NCBI RefSeq assembly: GCF_002927275.1
Contig: NZ_PRKW01000005.1
Location: 434,001-498,000, forward strand
Length of the DNA stretch: 64,000 bases
Reading direction: 5' to 3'
Origin: Arthrobacter pityocampae
Lineage (GTDB): Bacteria > Actinomycetota > Actinomycetes > Actinomycetales > Micrococcaceae
The position numbers and the translations under genes are program-made. The notes under the pieces are model-generated. The model was not told where the DNA came from. It did no database searches and was given only the letters and a program-made list of their open reading frames with translations. The first letter of the stretch is position 1. Every line of letters starts with the position of its first letter. Positions 44,991 through 53,894 of this stretch are shown here, piece after piece.

Positions 44991-45089
44991 ATGGATCACA
45001 TGCGCAGGCTCCGCACCCCGATCGTCTGGCTGCTCGTCGCCGCCCTGGTTCTCAGCGTCGGCGCGGGCCTCTTCTCCGTCATCTTCTAG
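44991..45089 (+). CDS. 32-residue membrane micropeptide
   Basis: MDHMRRLRTPIVWLLVAALV is followed by LSVGAGLFSVIF and a stop. A single transmembrane helix follows a basic N-terminus. There is no strong ribosome site; a second ATG lies at 44999-45001 in another phase of the same reading. The gene follows the SGNH gene by 62 bp. Too short for a family call; conservation in relatives would be the test. Confidence 0.42.
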   Translation: MDHMRRLRTPIVWLLVAALVLSVGAGLFSVIF

Positions 45090-45303
45090 GAACCGGCCGG
45101 GACCTCGCCCGCCCGGACCGGCGGTCCTGCCCCGTAGCCCCCGGGTCCGCCTTCCGCCAGCACGGATCCGCGGCGGCGCCGGACTTGGTAGTGACGCCAT
45201 CGCGTGCCTAAAGTCATCAGTAGGCTTAGCTTCACCGGCGGGCCGACCTTCGTTCCGGCGCCCGTCGCGGCGCAGGACACGCATCAACCCAGGGAGAACA
45301 CTC

Positions 45304-46221
45304 ATGACCTCCGAGAGCACCACAGGATCCACCGACCAGTACACGTTCCAGAACCCCGTCACGCGGTTCCAGAGCATCACCCCTCCTGCCGAGCACACGG
45401 ACGAGCCCGGGCTCGAGTCCGAGATGGACATCAAGGCCGACCGCGGCGAGACCTCCTACCGGGGCACGGGCCGCCTCACGGGCCGGAAGGCCCTGATCAC
45501 CGGCGCGGACTCCGGGATCGGCGCCGCCGTCGCGATCGCATTCGCGCGCGAAGGGGCCGACGTCGCCCTGTCCTACCTCCCCGAGGAGGAGGAGGATGCG
45601 CAGGTCGTCAAGGGACTCATCGAGGCGGAGGGCCGCACGGCCGTCTGCATCCCCGGTGACCTGAAGGACCCCGCGTACTGCATCTCGCTCGTGCAGGAGG
45701 CCGTGGACGGCCTCGGCGGCCTGGACACCCTCGTCAACAACGCCGGCAAGCAGGTGGCCGTGGAGTCGCTGGAGGAGCTGAGCGACGAGCAGCTGGACCA
45801 CACGTACAAGACGAACATCTACTCGTTCTTCCGCGTGACCAAGGAGGCGCTCAAGCACCTCCAGCCCGGGTCGGCGATCATCAACTCCACCTCGATCCAG
45901 GCCTACGAGCCCTCGCCCACCCTGGTGGACTACGCGAGCACCAAGGCCGCGATCAACAACTTTACCAAGGGGCTCGCGCAGCAGCTCGCCCCCAAGGGCA
46001 TCCGCGTCAACGCCGTGGCACCCGGGCCCATCTGGACGCCGCTGCAGCCCTCGGGCGGACAACCGAAGGAGGCACTGCCCGAGTTCGGCAAGGACACCCC
46101 GCTGGGCCGTGCGGGCCAGCCGACCGAGCTCGCGCCGGCGTACGTCTTCCTGGCGTCCTCCGAGTCGAGCTACGTGCTCGGTGAGACCCTGAACGTCAAC
46201 GGTGGGATGCCTTCGCCGTAA
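45304..46221 (+). CDS. SDR family oxidoreductase
   Basis: 305 residues. After an N-terminal extension (about 1-55) the Rossmann core has ITGADSGIGAAVAIAF (glycine motif near 66-72), NNAG at about 145-148, catalytic S197 (NSTSIQAY) and Y210-x3-K214 (YASTK). The extended N-terminus with QNPVTRFQSITPPAEH matches the YghA/YhdF-like SDRs, often linked to general stress. ATG preceded by GGGAGAA at suitable distance. Substrate unknown. It converges on the membrane gene at 46300 over a shared hairpin. Confidence 0.92.
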   Translation: MTSESTTGSTDQYTFQNPVTRFQSITPPAEHTDEPGLESEMDIKADRGETSYRGTGRLTGRKALITGADSGIGAAVAIAFAREGADVALSYLPEEEEDAQVVKGLIEAEGRTAVCIPGDLKDPAYCISLVQEAVDGLGGLDTLVNNAGKQVAVESLEELSDEQLDHTYKTNIYSFFRVTKEALKHLQPGSAIINSTSIQAYEPSPTLVDYASTKAAINNFTKGLAQQLAPKGIRVNAVAPGPIWTPLQPSGGQPKEALPEFGKDTPLGRAGQPTELAPAYVFLASSESSYVLGETLNVNGGMPSP

Positions 46222-46232
46222 CCCCCGGCGGC

Positions 46233-46280
46233 AGACGCCAGCAGCCCCGGACTCCTGCGAGTCCGGGGCTGCTGTCGTCT
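46233..46280. terminator. Strong bidirectional hairpin terminator
   Basis: CAGCAGCCCCGGACTC (46239-46254) and GAGTCCGGGGCTGCTG (46259-46274) form a perfect 16-bp stem around CTGC. AGACG/CGTCT (46233-46237 and 46276-46280) extend it. It lies between converging genes ending at 46221 and 46300. There is no clean T-run. Confidence 0.82.
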
Positions 46281-46299
46281 GGGGTGCGTGGTTCCGGGG

Positions 46300-47331
46300 C
46301 TATCGGGCCTCGTCCAGGGCGTCGAAGTCCGCGCGGTCGATCCGGCGGTGGTAGCGCATGCCGGCGAGTCCGCCGAGGATCGCCCCGACGAGGGCGATGG
46401 CGGCTGCAGCGAGGAGCGCGAGGAGCCCGGGGCCGGTGACGTCCTGCAGGGACGGGAGGCCGAGGCCCTGGATCCGCTCGGAGACGTTCGCCTGGTTGCC
46501 CGCGATGAGTCCGATGATGGCGAGCACGAGCGTGACGACCACCGCCCAGAGCCAGACGGCGATCCCCTGCTTGGCACCGCTGAAGCGTGCCATGCGTCCG
46601 GCGACGTAACCGCCCGTGTAGTAGGCGAGGAGCAGCATGACGGCGAGGACGACGGCGGTAGTGATCGCCGCGCTCTGCGCCTCGCCCGCGCCGCTCGTGA
46701 GGTCGGTGACGGAGAGGTTGCTGCCGATGCCGAACAGCGCGGCCACGCCGCCCACGAGGGCGGAGAGCAGGACGAACATGCCCGTGGCGGTGAGCCAGCC
46801 GAAGAACGCGGAGCCGAACTTCATGCCCCCGAAGTGCTCCTTCTCGCGCTGGTGCAGCAGCTTGCGGTCGGACAGGCTGGGCACGCCCGACGCGGCTGCG
46901 GCGCCGCGGGGGAGGGGCTGGTCGTTCTCGGGGGCGGGGGTGCCGCGCTCCCTGCGCTTGCCGGCGGGTGTCGTGGGGACCACCTGCGTGTGGGGCCGTG
47001 TCGTCGTGTCCTCGGCGGGGCGCGTCTCCCGCGAGGCGGAGATCGGCGGCGCCTGCCGGCGGGTGGGCGTGGTGTCCTCGGTGTCGGCCGTGCCGCCCGA
47101 GTACATGCCCGGCACGTAGGCGCCGCCCGCGTCGTCGTCTGACTCGTACCCGATGGCGTCGTTCCCGCCGTTCCGCGTGGCCGGCGGCGTCACGGACGAC
47201 GCGCCGGACCCGCTCTCGCCGGCCCCCGCACGGTGGGTGTCCATCAGTTCGGTGGGGTTGTCCTGGGACGGGGCGTGCTCGGGGCCGTCGTGGCGCTCGC
47301 CGTCCCTGTTCCCTGATGTGGGTGTGCTCAT
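46300..47331 (-). CDS. Membrane protein with long disordered N-terminus
   Basis: 343 residues. Residues 1-165 are charged, Pro/Thr/Gly/Asp-rich and probably unstructured (SGGTADTEDTTPTRRQAPPI). Then come four to five hydrophobic segments: about 178-200, 222-242, 255-275 and 298-325. The pattern GGYVAGRMARFSGAKQGIAV and AGMRYHRRIDRADFDAL is characteristic of a small actinobacterial integral-membrane family. No catalytic motif. ATG at 47331. Function unknown. Confidence 0.75.
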   Translation of the reverse strand: MSTPTSGNRDGERHDGPEHAPSQDNPTELMDTHRAGAGESGSGASSVTPPATRNGGNDAIGYESDDDAGGAYVPGMYSGGTADTEDTTPTRRQAPPISASRETRPAEDTTTRPHTQVVPTTPAGKRRERGTPAPENDQPLPRGAAAASGVPSLSDRKLLHQREKEHFGGMKFGSAFFGWLTATGMFVLLSALVGGVAALFGIGSNLSVTDLTSGAGEAQSAAITTAVVLAVMLLLAYYTGGYVAGRMARFSGAKQGIAVWLWAVVVTLVLAIIGLIAGNQANVSERIQGLGLPSLQDVTGPGLLALLAAAAIALVGAILGGLAGMRYHRRIDRADFDALDEAR

Positions 47332-47457
47332 GGATCCTCCTGATCTCAGGGCCCGCAGGCTCGCTAAGGCGGCTTAGTATTCCCGTCAAGTATCCCACGA
47401 CGGCGGGGAGAATGGCCGACGGCGCCGCGCCGCAGCACGGGATGCGAGACTGGGCTC

Positions 47458-47958
47458 ATGGATCTTCAGCTGGTCATGACCGTGGTGTGTGGAGCGCTGA
47501 TCGCCGTGGGCATCGCGGGTGTGGTGATCCCGGTGCTGCCGGGCAGCATCCTCATCATCGTGGCCATGCTCGTCTGGGCGCTCACGGTGGGGAGTGTCGC
47601 GGGCTGGACCGTCTTCACGGTGGGGACCGTCCTGGCTGGTGCCGGGCTCGCCGCCGGGCTCGTCCTCACCGGCAGGACGCTCCGTCAGCGGCGGATCCCG
47701 GGCCGGTCGGTCACCATCGGGGTGCTCGCGGGAATCGCCGGCATGTTCCTCATCCCCGTCGTGGGGCTGTTCGTCGGGTTCGCCCTCGGGTTGTTCCTGA
47801 GCGAGTTCGCCCGGCAGCGGAATGCGCGGGAGGCCGTGACCTCCAGCCTTCACGCCCTGAAGGCGACCGGCTTCGGGATCCTCGCCGAGCTGGCGCTCGC
47901 CTGCCTGGCCGGGATCACCTGGGTCATCGGGGTCTGGGTCCACTTCGCCGGCGCGTAG
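47458..47958 (+). CDS. DUF456 membrane protein
   Basis: 166 residues with about four to five membrane helices. The beginning MTVVCGALIAVGIAGVVIPV with LPGSILIIVAMLVWALT, the middle GRSVTIGVLAGIAGMFLIPV and GFALGLFLSEFARQR form the DUF456 signature (Gly-rich helices with PG motifs). It converges on the GH15 gene, 3 bp apart. Cellular role is unknown. Confidence 0.85.
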   Translation: MDLQLVMTVVCGALIAVGIAGVVIPVLPGSILIIVAMLVWALTVGSVAGWTVFTVGTVLAGAGLAAGLVLTGRTLRQRRIPGRSVTIGVLAGIAGMFLIPVVGLFVGFALGLFLSEFARQRNAREAVTSSLHALKATGFGILAELALACLAGITWVIGVWVHFAGA

Positions 47959-47961
47959 GCG

Positions 47962-49740
47962 TCAGGACTCTCCGGAGAGGGTCAGGGCCGCGACGATCAG
48001 CGCGAGGTGGCTCAGTCCCTGCGGCAGGTTGCCCAGGAAGGCGCCGTCGGAGGGCTCGATCATCTCGGCCATGATGCCGACGTCGTTGGCCAGGGGCACG
48101 AGCTCCTCCATCAGGTGCACGGCCTCACCCCGACGGCCGACGGCGACGAGCGCCGACACCATCCAGAAGGCGCACGCCACGAACGTCGCCTCCTCCTCCT
48201 GCATCCCGCTGTAGCGGTAGAGCAGCGGGCCGGCGCCGAGTTCGGCGCGGAGGGCGTCCAGCGTCGAGGACATCCGCGGTCCGGTATCGAAGCCGCTCAT
48301 GGCGTGCAGGAGGATCGAGGCGTCGAGCTCCGTGGACCCGGGGTACCAGATGTAGCTCTGGCGCTCCTCGGACCAGCCGTGCTCGTGCACCCAGTCGCGG
48401 ATGCGGTCGCGCTCGGAGGCCCACCGCTCGACCGGCCCCTGGAGCTGGCCGCGGTCGGCGAGGAGGACGGCGCACCGCAGGGCGTTCCAGCACCCGAGCT
48501 TCGAGGTCACGTAGTGCCGTTCCTCCGGGAGCTCCCACATGCCGGCGTCGCGGCGCTGCCACACGTCGCAGGCGAGGTCCGCGAGGTCGGCGAGCTGGCG
48601 CATCGTCGCCGGGTCGAGGGCGTGGCCGGCCTGGACGTACTGCCACACGATGTCGAAGATGTCCCCGAACACACCGAGCTGGAGCTGGCCCGCGGCGGGG
48701 TTGCCGTCGACGACGGGGCCGATGCCGCGCCAGCCGGTGAGGTCCGGGCGGCGCGTGCCCTCGGGGATGTCGCCGTTAAGCCCGGTGAAGACCTCGAGGT
48801 CGGCGCCCTGGGCCCGCAGGTTCTTCAGCATCCACGACACGGCGGCGTGGACCTCCTCGCGGATCCCCGCCCGCGTGAGGGCGTGCAGCGTGTAGGCGGT
48901 GTCCCGGACCCAGGCGTAGCGGTAGTCCCAGTTCTTGCCGCCCGCGAGGGACTCGGGCAGGGAGGTCGTCGCCGCGGCGGCGATGGATCCGGACGGGCTG
49001 TGCAGCAGCAGCTTCAGGGTGAGGGCGCTGCGCAGCACGGCGTGCCGGTACTCGCCGTCGTAGCCGAAGGCGTCCGACCACGACTGCCAGTTGGCGATGG
49101 TGCGGTCCACGCCGTCGTCGATGGTCTGCGGGTCCGGGAGCGGGAGGGGCTCGCCGTGCGTGGAGACGACGGCGACCAGGTGCCTCGACTGCGGCGAGGT
49201 GGTGAAGACGCCTGTGACGGACCGTCCGCCGGCGTGCCGGACGCCGTGGTCGATGCCGAGGATCCCGAGCGCGGCGCCGTCGATGCGAAGGATCGGCTGC
49301 CCGGCGCCCGTGTCGACCCACGGCGACGCGCCACCGAAACAGGTTCCGGGCGCGACCGACCACGCCATCTCCACGGAACCCGTCAGGCCGTCGACGCGCC
49401 GGGCGAGCTCCCCCCAGGGAAGTCGGCCGGCCACTCCGGTGTTGAGGGAATCCGTGACGCGCACCGTGCCGCCGGCCGTGGTGTAGGTGGTCTCCAGGAC
49501 GTTGGAGCCGTCCGCGTAGCGACGCTCCACCGAGAAGGGCGCCGTGGGTGCGAGGGACAGGAAACCCTCCTCGGCGTCCAGCAGCCGGGCGAAGGCCGGC
49601 GCCGAATCGAGGTCCGGGGTCGGGTACCAGTCGATGGAGCCGTCGAGCGCCACGAGCGCGACGGTCCGGCCGTCGCCGATCGCCGCGTAAGAGCGGAGAT
49701 CGACGAAACCGGCATCATCCCGGAGGGCGCCGTCCACCAC
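47962..49740 (-). CDS. GH15 trehalase/glucoamylase-like hydrolase
   Basis: 592 residues from GTG (two GTGs in tandem at 49740 and 49737). The N-terminal trehalase-like beta domain (about 10-200) starts DLRSYAAIGDGRTVALVALDGSIDWYP in short blocks. The (alpha/alpha)6 domain (about 230-590) shows GGKNWDYRYAWVRDTAYTLHAL, the GH15 signature, and LGVFGDIFDIVWQY. No signal peptide is seen, so it probably hydrolyses trehalose or glucosides in the cytosol. It follows a 41-residue gene by 25 bp, which likely belongs to the same transcript. Confidence 0.9.
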   Translation of the reverse strand: MVDGALRDDAGFVDLRSYAAIGDGRTVALVALDGSIDWYPTPDLDSAPAFARLLDAEEGFLSLAPTAPFSVERRYADGSNVLETTYTTAGGTVRVTDSLNTGVAGRLPWGELARRVDGLTGSVEMAWSVAPGTCFGGASPWVDTGAGQPILRIDGAALGILGIDHGVRHAGGRSVTGVFTTSPQSRHLVAVVSTHGEPLPLPDPQTIDDGVDRTIANWQSWSDAFGYDGEYRHAVLRSALTLKLLLHSPSGSIAAAATTSLPESLAGGKNWDYRYAWVRDTAYTLHALTRAGIREEVHAAVSWMLKNLRAQGADLEVFTGLNGDIPEGTRRPDLTGWRGIGPVVDGNPAAGQLQLGVFGDIFDIVWQYVQAGHALDPATMRQLADLADLACDVWQRRDAGMWELPEERHYVTSKLGCWNALRCAVLLADRGQLQGPVERWASERDRIRDWVHEHGWSEERQSYIWYPGSTELDASILLHAMSGFDTGPRMSSTLDALRAELGAGPLLYRYSGMQEEEATFVACAFWMVSALVAVGRRGEAVHLMEELVPLANDVGIMAEMIEPSDGAFLGNLPQGLSHLALIVAALTLSGES

Positions 49741-49765
49741 GTCCTGGTCTACCGCCGTCTTCCTG

Positions 49766-49891
49766 CTACCTGCCGGGCCGGCCGTTGTAGCGCGCCTTGC
49801 CGGCGCGGGTCTGCTGGCCTGCGCGGCGGCTGTTCATCAGGCGTGAGGCGATGACGGGGACGAGAGCCCAGAGGATCTTCTTCAGCAGCAT
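49766..49891 (-). CDS. 41-residue basic small protein upstream of GH15 gene
   Basis: MLLKKILWALVPVIASRLMN is followed by SRRAGQQTRAGKARYNGRPGR. An N-terminal hydrophobic helix (2-18) is followed by a strongly basic Gly/Arg tail. AAGGAC lies 7 nt before the ATG. Close relatives of this kind are seen in Arthrobacter genomes, to my recollection. Function unknown, perhaps membrane- and nucleic-acid-binding. It is on the same strand as, and 25 bp from, the GH15 gene. Confidence 0.7.
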   Translation of the reverse strand: MLLKKILWALVPVIASRLMNSRRAGQQTRAGKARYNGRPGR

Positions 49892-49959
49892 GGTGTGTCC
49901 TTACGGTGAGGGACGCCCGCGAAGGTCACGGACGGTCGACTTCATCATCCTACTGATGA

Positions 49960-51438
49960 TCACCCGACGGCCCGGCCTTCCGTGACGAACGCCGCCAGTG
50001 CGCGGAGTTGGGCGGTCCGTGCTACCGGGTTCAGGTACATCATGTGGCCGGCCTCGTGATAGTGGTGCGTGAAGCGGGCCCGGGCGGTGTCGTCGAGGTT
50101 CATGTGAGCCCAGACGTACTCGGCCGCGAAGTGGGGGGTGGCGCCGTCGTGGTAGCCGTAGTCGACGTGCACGCGCAGGGTGGGATTGTGCACGAGGAGG
50201 CGTTCCAGGACGCCCGAGACGTCCACCGGCGCACCCTCGAACGTCCGGTAGCTCCACGGCTGGACGCGCGCGGTGAGGATCTCGTAGGGGAGGTCGTTCT
50301 CGTAGCCGAGTTCCGCCCGGACGTAGTGGTTCATCGCCGCCGAGTACGGTCCGGTGATCGCCCGCATGCTCGGGTCGTCGAAGGAGTCCGAGGCCTGCTG
50401 GTTCTCGGGGCGGGCGGCGAACCGGCCGTCGATGCGCCCCACCGCGAGGCCCTGCCCGCGCAGGAGTTCCGCCGCGAACTCGTGGTAGGCCCAGCGGAGG
50501 TCGGTGCGGCGGATGAAGCCCTCGTCGAGCGTCGTGATGGCGTGCAGGCGCGCGACGACGTCGTCGTACTCCGCCGGGCTCAACCGGCTGCCCTGCGTCA
50601 GCGCGTAGCCGAAGTCGCGGGACGCGAACTCCTCGGCCTCCCGGAGCACGTCGGAGAGCTCCCTCCCGCCGTGCCTGCCGTGGTGGTGCGCGATCGCGGC
50701 ATAGGTGGGCAGGTGCAGCGCGTAGGGCAGGTCGCTGCCCGGGAAGAAGCGCAGCGTGGACATGTTGAGGACGGTCGAGATCAGGCCGAGTCCGTTGACG
50801 GCCATGCCGTAGGCGTCGAACAGGCGCCCGGCCACCGCGACGGCGCGCAGTGTGCCGTAGGACTCGCCGACGAGGTACTTGGGGGAGAGCCAGCGGTTGT
50901 TGCGGGTGGTCCAGAGCCGGATGACCTCAGCCACGAGATCGCGGTCCTGGACGAAGGCGTGGAACTCGTCGGCCGTCTCGCCCTCGACCACACGGGAGAA
51001 GCCGGTGTTCACGGGGTCGATCAGAACGAGGTCGCTCGACTCGAGCAGGCTGTCCGGATTGTCGACGAGGTCGAACGGTGCAGGCGTCATGGCGCCGACG
51101 TCCCCCGAATCCACCAGACGCGGCCCCAGCAGTCCCAGATGGAGCCACACGGAGGCGGAGCCGGGGCCGCCGTTGAAGGCGAAGGTGACGGGCCGGTCCG
51201 GCTCCGCGTCCTGCTTCGTGTACGCCACGATGAAGATCTCGGCTTTCGGCTTGAAGCCGTCCGCCTTGCCGTCCTTCGTCTCCTCGCGGCGCAGGACGAG
51301 GCGTCCGGTCGTCGTCGTGTACGTCAGGCCCGAGGCCGTGGTGTGCTCCCGGACGGCGAAATCGTCGGACACCTCCCTGGCCCGGGCATCCGATTCCTGC
51401 GCGGCGGTGGTCGGTGTGTCCTTCGTCTCATCAGCCAT
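49960..51438 (-). CDS. S10 family serine carboxypeptidase-like protein
   Basis: 492 residues. The oxyanion region is FAFNGGPGSASVW (about 87-99). The nucleophile is S193 in LVGESYGTLRAV. Later residues D431 (YHDGATP) and H465 (EAGHMMYLN) complete a triad. The order Ser-Asp-His matches S10 peptidases. No signal peptide is present at MADETKDTPTTAAQES, so a cytosolic peptidase is expected, unlike secreted yeast enzymes. Cap insertions separate the catalytic blocks as usual. Same direction as the GH15 gene; substrate unknown. Confidence 0.88.
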   Translation of the reverse strand: MADETKDTPTTAAQESDARAREVSDDFAVREHTTASGLTYTTTTGRLVLRREETKDGKADGFKPKAEIFIVAYTKQDAEPDRPVTFAFNGGPGSASVWLHLGLLGPRLVDSGDVGAMTPAPFDLVDNPDSLLESSDLVLIDPVNTGFSRVVEGETADEFHAFVQDRDLVAEVIRLWTTRNNRWLSPKYLVGESYGTLRAVAVAGRLFDAYGMAVNGLGLISTVLNMSTLRFFPGSDLPYALHLPTYAAIAHHHGRHGGRELSDVLREAEEFASRDFGYALTQGSRLSPAEYDDVVARLHAITTLDEGFIRRTDLRWAYHEFAAELLRGQGLAVGRIDGRFAARPENQQASDSFDDPSMRAITGPYSAAMNHYVRAELGYENDLPYEILTARVQPWSYRTFEGAPVDVSGVLERLLVHNPTLRVHVDYGYHDGATPHFAAEYVWAHMNLDDTARARFTHHYHEAGHMMYLNPVARTAQLRALAAFVTEGRAVG

Positions 51439-51474
51439 GCCAGAAGACTACCGGTAGTTCCCTGAGGCAACCGC

Positions 51475-53049
51475 TCAGCGGTCGGCGGGTGCTGTCTCCC
51501 GGGACTCCGATGCCGGGCGAGGCCCCCTGTGGGCGCCCTGTGCCGGGGAGGCCCCGGCGTCGCCGGACCACTGGTCGTTCCGCTGCGGCCGGGCGAAGAA
51601 CAGGGCGGCGAGGAAGCCGATGATGATGACGCAGGCCGGCAGGTAGAGCGACTGGCCCATCGCGAGCGCGTAGCCGGCCTTCGCGTCCTCGGGCAGCGCT
51701 GCTCCGGGGGTGGCGCTCATGCCGCCGCCGCCGAGATTGGTCATCAGGCGTGACTGCATCATCGCAGCGATGGCGGCGCTGCCGAGCACGGCGCCCATCT
51801 GGCGGGTGGTGTTGTAGACGCCGGACCCTGCTCCCGCGAGGGACGGGGCGAGGTTCCGGGTGGCGGTGAGGGAGACCGGCGCCCAGATCCCTGCACTGGA
51901 GAGGCCGAGCAGGGAGATCGGCAGCAGGAGCTGCCAGAAGGGGACGTCCGGCGTGAGGAGGGAGCCCAGCCAGAAGAGGGACACCGACATGCCGGCGAAT
52001 CCCGCGATGGCGATGTACTTCGGATTGCTCCGCTGGACGAACTTGCCGACGAAGGGGGCGAGGGCGCCGGAGATGACGGCCATGGGGGTGAGGAGCAGCG
52101 CCGCCTGCGTGGGCGAGAGGCCGCGGACCGTCTGCGCATACAGCATGAGGGGCAGTGCCATGGTGGTGATGGCGAAGCCCATGGCGGTGATGGAGGTGTT
52201 GGCGAGGGAGAAGTTACGGTCCCGGAACAACCGCAGCGGCACCAGCGGTTCGCCGCGGTTGATCTTCTGCCAGATGACGAAGGCGACGAGCAGCACGATG
52301 CCCGTGATGATCAGCGACCAGACGGAGAGCGGGCCGGCAATGGTCCCCCAGTCGTAGGTCTCGCCCTCCTGGATGCCGAAGACGAGGCAGAACAGGCCGG
52401 CGGCGCTGAGGAAGACGCCCAGCATGTCGAAGCGGTGGGACGTGGTGGGCAGGGTGGGGACGAGGCGGACGGCGAGGACGAAGCCGATGACGCCGACCGG
52501 GACGTTGATGAAGAAGATCCACTCCCACCCGGCGGAGTCCACGAGGATGCCCCCGAGCACGGGACCCACGAGGGTCGCGACGCCGGCGACGGACCCCCAC
52601 AGGCCCATGGCGGCACCCCGGCGCTCGGGCGGGAAGATCCGGGTGATGACGGACATGGTCTGCGGCGTCATGAGCGCGGCGCCGAGTCCCTGCAGTACGC
52701 GCGCCAGGATGAGCGTCTCCACCGTGCCCGAGAGCCCGCACCAGGCGCTCGAGAGCGTGAAGACCACCAGCCCCACCAGGTAGATGCGTTTCGGCCCGAA
52801 GCGGTCACCCAGCCGACCCGTCACGAGCAGCGGCACGGCGTAGGCCAGCAGGTACGCGCTGGTCACCCAGATGACGCTGTCGATCCCGGCGTCGAGCCCC
52901 TCCATGATGGCCGGGGTGGCGACCGAGACGATCGTGGAGTCCACGAGGATCATGAAGAAGCCGATGACGAGTGACCAGAGGGCCGGCCATGCCCTGATGC
53001 CGTCCTGCTGGGCGGTGTCTGTGGCGGCCGGGGTGGGGGTGCGGGACAT
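51475..53049 (-). CDS. DHA2-family MFS exporter (EmrB/QacA type)
   Basis: About 524 residues with 14 helices. Motifs: DSTIVSVATPAIMEGL (motif D1, helix 1), GRLGDRFGPKRIYLVG (motif A), ARVLQGLGAALMTPQTMSVI (motif B), GVLGSVAGVATLVGPVLGG (motif C, WGSVAGVATLVGPVLGGILV). These mark drug:proton antiporters. Start position is uncertain: ATGs at 53049, 53079 and 53097 all lack a good ribosome site; the one chosen gives the normal MSRTPTPAAT start. Its stop is 37 bp from the S10 gene start. Substrate not predictable. Confidence 0.86.
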   Translation of the reverse strand: MSRTPTPAATDTAQQDGIRAWPALWSLVIGFFMILVDSTIVSVATPAIMEGLDAGIDSVIWVTSAYLLAYAVPLLVTGRLGDRFGPKRIYLVGLVVFTLSSAWCGLSGTVETLILARVLQGLGAALMTPQTMSVITRIFPPERRGAAMGLWGSVAGVATLVGPVLGGILVDSAGWEWIFFINVPVGVIGFVLAVRLVPTLPTTSHRFDMLGVFLSAAGLFCLVFGIQEGETYDWGTIAGPLSVWSLIITGIVLLVAFVIWQKINRGEPLVPLRLFRDRNFSLANTSITAMGFAITTMALPLMLYAQTVRGLSPTQAALLLTPMAVISGALAPFVGKFVQRSNPKYIAIAGFAGMSVSLFWLGSLLTPDVPFWQLLLPISLLGLSSAGIWAPVSLTATRNLAPSLAGAGSGVYNTTRQMGAVLGSAAIAAMMQSRLMTNLGGGGMSATPGAALPEDAKAGYALAMGQSLYLPACVIIIGFLAALFFARPQRNDQWSGDAGASPAQGAHRGPRPASESRETAPADR

Positions 53050-53161
53050 GAGGAGAAGACTACGCCCGCCCGCTGACATCCCTGCCGCCGCCGGCAACCG
53101 CCCGCGCTTTGGGCGTAGCGGGAACTTCTGGGTACAGTGTTGGTGTTCGGAAGTAGTACCC

Positions 53162-53234
53162 GGGGCTTTAGCTCAGTTGGTAGAGCGTTTCGTTCGCAAT
53201 GAAAAGGTCAGGGGTTCGATTCCCCTAAGCTCCA
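53162..53234 (+). tRNA. tRNA-Ala (anticodon CGC)
   Basis: 73 nt with a full cloverleaf. Acceptor GGGGCTT pairs with AAGCTCC (one G-T), D arm GCTC/GAGC, anticodon stem TTTCG/TGAAA around loop TTCGCAA (anticodon CGC, reads GCG), and T arm AGGGG/CCCCT with TTCGATT. The discriminator is A; CCA is not encoded. It is followed by a terminator hairpin. GCG is frequent in this high-GC genome. Confidence 0.96.
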
Positions 53235-53248
53235 CAGTCTCCGCACAC

Positions 53249-53281
53249 AGCGAGGCCCCTGTCACCAGGGGCCTCGCTTTT
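53249..53281 (+). terminator. Terminator of tRNA-Ala
   Basis: AGCGAGGCCCCTG (53249-53261) and CAGGGGCCTCGCT (53266-53278) form a 13-bp stem around TCAC, followed by a TTTT run (53278-53281). A classic intrinsic terminator 14 nt after the tRNA. Confidence 0.92.
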
Positions 53282-53320
53282 GTTCCAGGGCGGAAGGCAC
53301 GGGAAGCCCGGCCGGCGGGA

Positions 53321-53827
53321 TCAGGACTGGTACTGGTCCGCCTTGTAGGAGCCGGCGGCGCCGGGGCCCTGCTGGGGAGCCTGGCCGAGCGGGTAGCGAG
53401 CGGCCTCGCGGCCGAGGTAGCGCGCCGATCCGTAGGACAGGACGAAGTACATGATCACGGCGAAGAAGAAGATCAGGACCGCCGTGCCGGCGCCCTTGCC
53501 GAAGACCTTCGCGACGTTGATGGCGAGGAGCACGGCGAGGACGATCTGCAGGACCGGGATGAAGGCCAGGAGGACCAGCCACGGGGACAGTCCCGAGATG
53601 CGCAGCAGGACGATGATGTTGTAGAGCGGCACGAATGCGGCCCAGCCGGGCTCGCCGGCCTTCTTGAACATCCCCCTGAGGGCGAAGCCGGTGATCAGGA
53701 GAGCGATCACAAGGCTCAGGATGCCGCCGATCGCAGCCCCCGCAACGGCGGCGGGATCAGTGGTGGTGGTCGTGGTGGTGGTCATCGCCGGGAGCATGCC
53801 GAGGGCAAGGGCGGAGGTCGGTGTCAT
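53321..53827 (-). CDS. DUF5684 membrane protein
   Basis: 168 residues. A Thr-rich N-terminus (TTTTTTTTDP) precedes three to four helices: GGILSLVIALLITGFALRG (about 34-52), PLYNIIVLLRISGLSPW (60s-80s), LLAFIPVLQIVLAVLLAINVAKVFG and LIFFFAVIMYFVLSYG. The GEPGWAAFVPLYNIIVLLRI motif is typical of DUF5684 (signal-peptidase-like regulatory membrane proteins). Start uncertain: ATG at 53827 or 53785, neither with a good ribosome site. Function unknown. Confidence 0.8.
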   Translation of the reverse strand: MTPTSALALGMLPAMTTTTTTTTDPAAVAGAAIGGILSLVIALLITGFALRGMFKKAGEPGWAAFVPLYNIIVLLRISGLSPWLVLLAFIPVLQIVLAVLLAINVAKVFGKGAGTAVLIFFFAVIMYFVLSYGSARYLGREAARYPLGQAPQQGPGAAGSYKADQYQS

Positions 53828-53894
53828 GAACCGAACAGTACCGTGCGTTTAATGAAATCGGGACGAAACGCGCTCTGTCGTGGCGCCGCGTCGG

